DNA of 16,981 nucleotides from Anaerolineae bacterium (GTDB lineage Bacteria > Chloroflexota > Anaerolineae > Promineifilales > Promineifilaceae): positions 1 to 16,981 of the forward strand of contig JANQGC010000344.1 of NCBI GenBank assembly GCA_028277515.1, in the 5' to 3' direction. A program made the position numbers and the translations under genes. Below, piece after piece: positions 13,882 through 16,981 of this stretch. The notes below the pieces were generated by a model. That model made no database searches and was not told where the DNA came from. It worked only from the letters and a program-made list of their open reading frames with translations. How positions within the stretch are numbered: the stretch's first letter is position 1; each line of letters starts with the position of its first letter.

Positions 13882-14882
13882 ATTTCCTCTCCAAATCGCA
13901 ACCCATCATAAATCTCTTCCCATCGCCAACATGCCGCTGTGTGATGAGGTCCCACATTAAACAAAGGAGGGTTTTCCTCTTTACACTTATCAATTGCATA
14001 GGGGCAACGGGGGTGAAATGGACACCATGTAGGTTCTTGCAATAAATCGGGGGGCAAACCATCAATTGAAGCGAGACGCTCTTGATCGCCGACATCTAAC
14101 TGCGGCATCGCCTGTAACAGACCTAACGTATAAGGGTGGCGTGGAGAATAGTAGAGATCACGAACTGGCCCCATTTCAACGATATAACCAGCGTACATCA
14201 CGGCTACCTTTTCGACCATCCCTGCGACAACACCGAGGTCATGGGTGATCCAGATCACAGCCATTCCTAGTTTTTCCTGCAACTGCTTGGTCAAATCAAC
14301 AATTTGGGCTTGAATAGTGACATCAAGTGCTGTGGTAGGCTCATCAGCTATCACGACAGATGGGTTACAGGAAAGGCCCATAGCAATCATAATACGCTGT
14401 CTTTGACCACCTGAAAATTGGTGAGGATAATCGGATAATCGTTGATCGGCATTGGGGATTCCGACCAAATCCAACATTTCAACCGCTCGCTGCTTCGCCT
14501 GGCTATCATTCATACCCAAATGAAGTTTAAGCGCTTCTGTCATCTGATGACCGACTGTTAGCACCGGATTGAGGGAGGTCATCGGGTCTTGAAAAATCAT
14601 AGAAACCTCGCGACCTCGAATTCGGCGCATCTCTTCTTTGGAAACTTTCAATAAATCTCGGTCATTAAAAATGACTTCTCCTTCTTCAACTCGACCAGGA
14701 GGGTTAGGAATAAGTCCCATAACAGACAAAACGCCGACAGATTTGCCTGAGCCACTCTCGCCGACGATTCCTAAAGATTCTCCTTCTTCCAGTGTATACG
14801 AAATGCCGTTTACCGCATGGACTACGCCATCTTCTGTATAAAACCGGGTAACTAAATTTTTTACTTCGAGCAAATGTGTCAT
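13878..14882 (-). CDS. oppD: Peptide ABC transporter ATP-binding protein (OppD/DppD type)
   Basis: A 334-residue ATPase, the first gene of the operon. Walker A is GESGSGKSV (41-49), the Q-loop is IFQDP (96-100), the signature is FSGGQRQR (157-164), Walker B is VVIADEP (176-182) and the H-loop His is at 214. The C-terminal domain carries [12 protein letters not shown] (249-260) and four cysteines (287, 293, 300, 318). Such cysteines are conserved in this family and can bind an iron-sulfur cluster in some OppD proteins; whether they do here is not shown. The ATG at 14882 has AAGGTGA 7 nt upstream. It overlaps oppF by 4 nt. Confidence 0.94.
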   Translation of the reverse strand: MTHLLEVKNLVTRFYTEDGVVHAVNGISYTLEEGESLGIVGESGSGKSVGVLSVMGLIPNPPGRVEEGEVIFNDRDLLKVSKEEMRRIRGREVSMIFQDPMTSLNPVLTVGHQMTEALKLHLGMNDSQAKQRAVEMLDLVGIPNADQRLSDYPHQFSGGQRQRIMIAMGLSCNPSVVIADEPTTALDVTIQAQIVDLTKQLQEKLGMAVIWITHDLGVVAGMVEKVAVMYAGYIVEMGPVRDLYYSPRHPYTLGLLQAMPQLDVGDQERLASIDGLPPDLLQEPTWCPFHPRCPYAIDKCKEENPPLFNVGPHHTAACWRWEEIYDGLRFGEEI

Positions 14883-15091
14883 ATAACGGTCACCTTGTTA
14901 AGCTTCTGATTAGAATTCACCAATTTTCCACCTTGATCTGATTGCGGAACCATTATCAAATATAGCGCAAAACTATAAAATGACACATTTTTTTCTATGT
15001 ATTTTGTCTAGTACTTGTAATATTGGCCCCATCAGGGCTTTTTTGTGACGTTTAAGTGTATTGTAGATGACATTTTGTGAACTACATTCCT

Positions 15092-15121
15092 ATTTTAGTG
15101 ACAAGACAGTGACATTGTCAA
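15092..15121 (-). promoter_or_regulatory. Promoter of the opp operon with direct repeats in the spacer
   Basis: On the minus strand a perfect TTGACA (15116-15121) and TAAAAT (15092-15097) are separated by 18 bp. Transcription would start near 15085, leaving a leader of about 200 nt before oppD. The spacer carries two AGTGACA copies (plus strand 15097-15103 and 15108-15114) offset by 11 bp, and TGACA-T-TGTCA (15110-15120) overlaps the -35. These half-sites resemble the AAGTGAC palindromes elsewhere in the window. A weaker alternative, GTGTCA-16-TATATT, lies closer to the gene (about 14960-14987). Confidence 0.5.
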
Positions 15122-15224
15122 ATATATTTTCAATATTATTCGTTTTAAGGTTCAATATTTCAGATATATTTTTACAACAATCACGGAAATTTACGGCCGC
15201 CTGCATCATGAAAACGGCCGAAAT

Positions 15225-15296
15225 GGGGCGAGGCCGCGCGAATACAACATGAAGGGGTCCCTACCAATCCATACCGCGCGGCCCCGCCCTTACCCC
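15225..15296. repeat. GC-rich inverted repeat
   Basis: GGGGCGAGGCCGCGCG (15225-15240) pairs with CGCGCGGCCCCGCCC (15275-15289) with one mismatch, around a 34-nt loop. It stands out as a GC-rich island in AT-rich flanks and is preceded by two CGGCCG palindromes (15194-15199 and 15215-15220). It resembles dispersed 'GGGGCGAGG'-type intergenic palindromes that I recall from Chloroflexota genomes. Confidence 0.6.
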
Positions 15297-15454
15297 AATG
15301 ATCGAGGCATTGTAGGGCCGGCACTTTATCCTGTTCAAAGTATACACAAAAAGTAATCGTACCCTCTCACCACAATTGTCTTTAAAACTTTTATGAAATG
15401 AATTACCATTAACAGGGGCTTGGCAGATTAGTTTTTACGGAGTTGGAAAATTTC

Positions 15455-16981
15455 ATGAAAAGAATCGCAATAATCCATTTGAATGATGACAACACGAATG
15501 AAAAAGTTCACTTTCTAAATCATGATATTGAGTTGCTTCGTTTGGGCACGAACGGAGATCCTAAAAAAGCGGGCGAACTTATTGCAGAATATGATGGTCA
15601 GGTTGATGCTATTGGCCTTGAGGGATTTCCTACCCTATTGGAGCTGGGTCCGGCAAAAAGAGAGCATGAAATCGGCCGTACCTTACCACAGTATGCCGAA
15701 AAAACACCGGTCGTCGACGGCCGTGGCATTCGCGCCGGCCTGGAACGATGGGGCGTCATCCTCGCCGATCGCGCCGAGCCGGGAATATTTAGCCAGAAAC
15801 GCATCCTCATGACCCCTGGTATTAACCACAAAGGTCTGGCTCAAGCCCTCTCCCGCCACAGCACAAACATTCGTTACGCCGATCCCATCATTTATTTCGC
15901 TTTACCCAATTTTCCAGGAGTTGGTGGGCGATTTACATTGGACCAGGCAGCCGGTCCGACCCTTGAACAGTTGAAAGAAGCCCCTTTCCGCCGCATTTAT
16001 GCCCAGCCAGGCATTCCCGGCACACCACGATATGCTGATTCATTTCAATGGGCGGATGTCCTGGCCGGTGATATCGGCCCCATCTTGAGATACGCGCCGC
16101 AAAAATTAAAAAATAAAACCGTCGTTGTAGAAATGGCTAACGAAGCTCAGCTAGAAGAGCTTGGCCGGCGCGGTGCATCGATTGCCGTCACGATGATGCC
16201 CTCCATGCTTGAAACCAGCGGGATCGGCCGTTGGTCTGCGGCAACAATTGAAGCGGCATTAGTCGCCCTTCGTCCTGATTCCAGCGCCGAACTAAGTGAA
16301 GATACCTATCTTGATTTGATGGCCGAAATTGAATGGCGGCCCCATATTCGCTATTTACAGTCGGCTGAGGCCGAAGTCAACCGCTTCGCCTTTGTCATAC
16401 ACCCGCTCAATGTCAGCTTTATTCATAAACACCATCTGTTCCGCTGGACGCGCTTTCTGCCGGACAGCCTGGTCGAGACGGTTGCAGCCTATTTCCCACC
16501 CATGTATTTATCCCGCATCACTGGTGGACAATCGCCAACAACAGGGCAGAAAATTGAAGGTTATCTTATCTCGCTGGCAGCAACGCCCAGACAAATGATG
16601 AACCACGGCGAAAACTTTACCTACAAAAGATTGAACCAGGCCTCAAAAATGGCGGCGCGGCGTGGCGCCCGCATCATGGGTTTAGGCGCTTTTACCAGCG
16701 TCGTGGGTGACGCCGGCATCACCGTCGCTCACGAATCGGACATCGCCATCACCAGTGGAAACAGCCTGACCGTTGCCGCCACGCTGGAGGCGGCCAAACA
16801 AGCTGTCGTCAAAATGGGCGCAACCGATTTAACCAAAGGCAAAGTCATGATCATCGGCGCTACCGGGTCTATCGGTTCCGTCTGCTCACGCTTGATCGCC
16901 CAGGCCATATATGATGTGGTGCTCGTTTCCATTGAACCGGAGCGGCTGATCGAACTAAAACGAACCATCCAGGCAGAAACA
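15455..16981 (+). CDS. Fusion: quinate-5-dehydrogenase-like domain + acyl-ACP-reductase-like dehydrogenase (3' truncated)
   Basis: The 509 visible residues run off the window end. Residues 1-290 resemble proteins annotated as quinate 5-dehydrogenase. Matching segments are [17 protein letters not shown] (27-43), [12 protein letters not shown] (47-58), [16 protein letters not shown] (83-98), [17 protein letters not shown] (199-215) and the closing [14 protein letters not shown] (245-258). From about 306 the sequence resembles cyanobacterial acyl-ACP reductase and COG5322 predicted amino-acid dehydrogenases. Matches there are HPLNVSFI (316-323), [18 protein letters not shown] (408-425), [16 protein letters not shown] (432-447) and the nucleotide-binding [15 protein letters not shown] (466-480). 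The catalytic cysteine of acyl-ACP reductase would lie beyond the window. The ATG at 15455 has GGAG about 12 nt upstream. Both domain calls rest on recalled family patterns; the reaction is unknown. Confidence 0.75.
   Translation, partial: MKRIAIIHLNDDNTNEKVHFLNHDIELLRLGTNGDPKKAGELIAEYDGQVDAIGLEGFPTLLELGPAKREHEIGRTLPQYAEKTPVVDGRGIRAGLERWGVILADRAEPGIFSQKRILMTPGINHKGLAQALSRHSTNIRYADPIIYFALPNFPGVGGRFTLDQAAGPTLEQLKEAPFRRIYAQPGIPGTPRYADSFQWADVLAGDIGPILRYAPQKLKNKTVVVEMANEAQLEELGRRGASIAVTMMPSMLETSGIGRWSAATIEAALVALRPDSSAELSEDTYLDLMAEIEWRPHIRYLQSAEAEVNRFAFVIHPLNVSFIHKHHLFRWTRFLPDSLVETVAAYFPPMYLSRITGGQSPTTGQKIEGYLISLAATPRQMMNHGENFTYKRLNQASKMAARRGARIMGLGAFTSVVGDAGITVAHESDIAITSGNSLTVAATLEAAKQAVVKMGATDLTKGKVMIIGATGSIGSVCSRLIAQAIYDVVLVSIEPERLIELKRTIQAET

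Larger units (their letters stand above)
14883..15454. other. Divergent intergenic region between the opp operon and the fusion reductase gene
   Basis: These 572 bp hold no convincing gene. The AT-rich left half contains the likely opp promoter (15092-15121) and a long leader. The right part contains a GC-rich inverted repeat (15225-15296). No clear promoter was found for the plus-strand gene starting at 15455. Confidence 0.7.

Noticed and set aside
15028..15046. GCCC/GGGC hairpin followed by six T residues on the plus strand.
   Set aside because: The stem is only about 4 bp and no plus-strand gene lies upstream for it to end.
1..16981. CRISPR arrays, tRNA/rRNA genes, prophage or complete insertion sequences.
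   Set aside because: No regularly spaced direct repeats, no tRNA-like cloverleaf blocks, and no integrase or transposase coding sequence was seen on either strand.

Overview
The window looks like mid-GC chromosomal DNA of a Chloroflexota bacterium (Anaerolineae or Ardenticatenia-like). This is inferred from the glutamate/valine-rich 'VTRVV' linker after the lipobox of the solute-binding protein, the repeat-rich intergenic DNA and the gene content. No rRNA, tRNA, CRISPR array, integrase or intact insertion sequence is seen.

Left part (1-2580, all minus strand). The window opens inside the aptamer of an FMN riboswitch whose controlled gene lies beyond position 1. Its promoter sits at 90-117. 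Next comes a membrane pair, an NfeD-like protein (1867-2460) followed by a flotillin (184-1665). It ends in a clear intrinsic terminator and has a probable promoter overlapped by a palindrome.

Middle-left (2580-4822). A gene-poor stretch of about 650 bp holds a 127-bp element with terminal inverted repeats, an orphan terminator and two perfect AAGTGAC-GTCACTT palindromes. Two overlapping GNAT acetyltransferase genes follow on the plus strand. They converge on an uncharacterised minus-strand gene.

Centre (5011-8250, minus strand). A lipoprotein with a propeller-like outer domain and four C-terminal membrane helices lies just upstream of a membrane-anchored DUF3179 protein, probably in one transcript. 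Upstream of the lipoprotein are a third AAGTGAC-type palindrome, a 16-bp perfect inverted repeat and the terminator of the next operon.

Right (8250-15121, minus strand). A complete peptide ABC importer is encoded in the order ATPase (D), ATPase (F), binding protein (A), permease (B), permease (C). A good promoter lies about 200 bp upstream of the first ATPase. A second 127-bp element lies between F and A, and two stem-loops lie between A and B.

Right edge (15181-16981). A GC-rich inverted repeat precedes a plus-strand gene cut by the window end. Its product joins a domain resembling proteins annotated as quinate 5-dehydrogenase to a domain resembling acyl-ACP reductase / predicted amino-acid dehydrogenase (COG5322 type). 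This fusion is the most unusual protein in the window. The most interesting DNA-level signal is the shared AGTGAC-type palindrome found near several unrelated genes.
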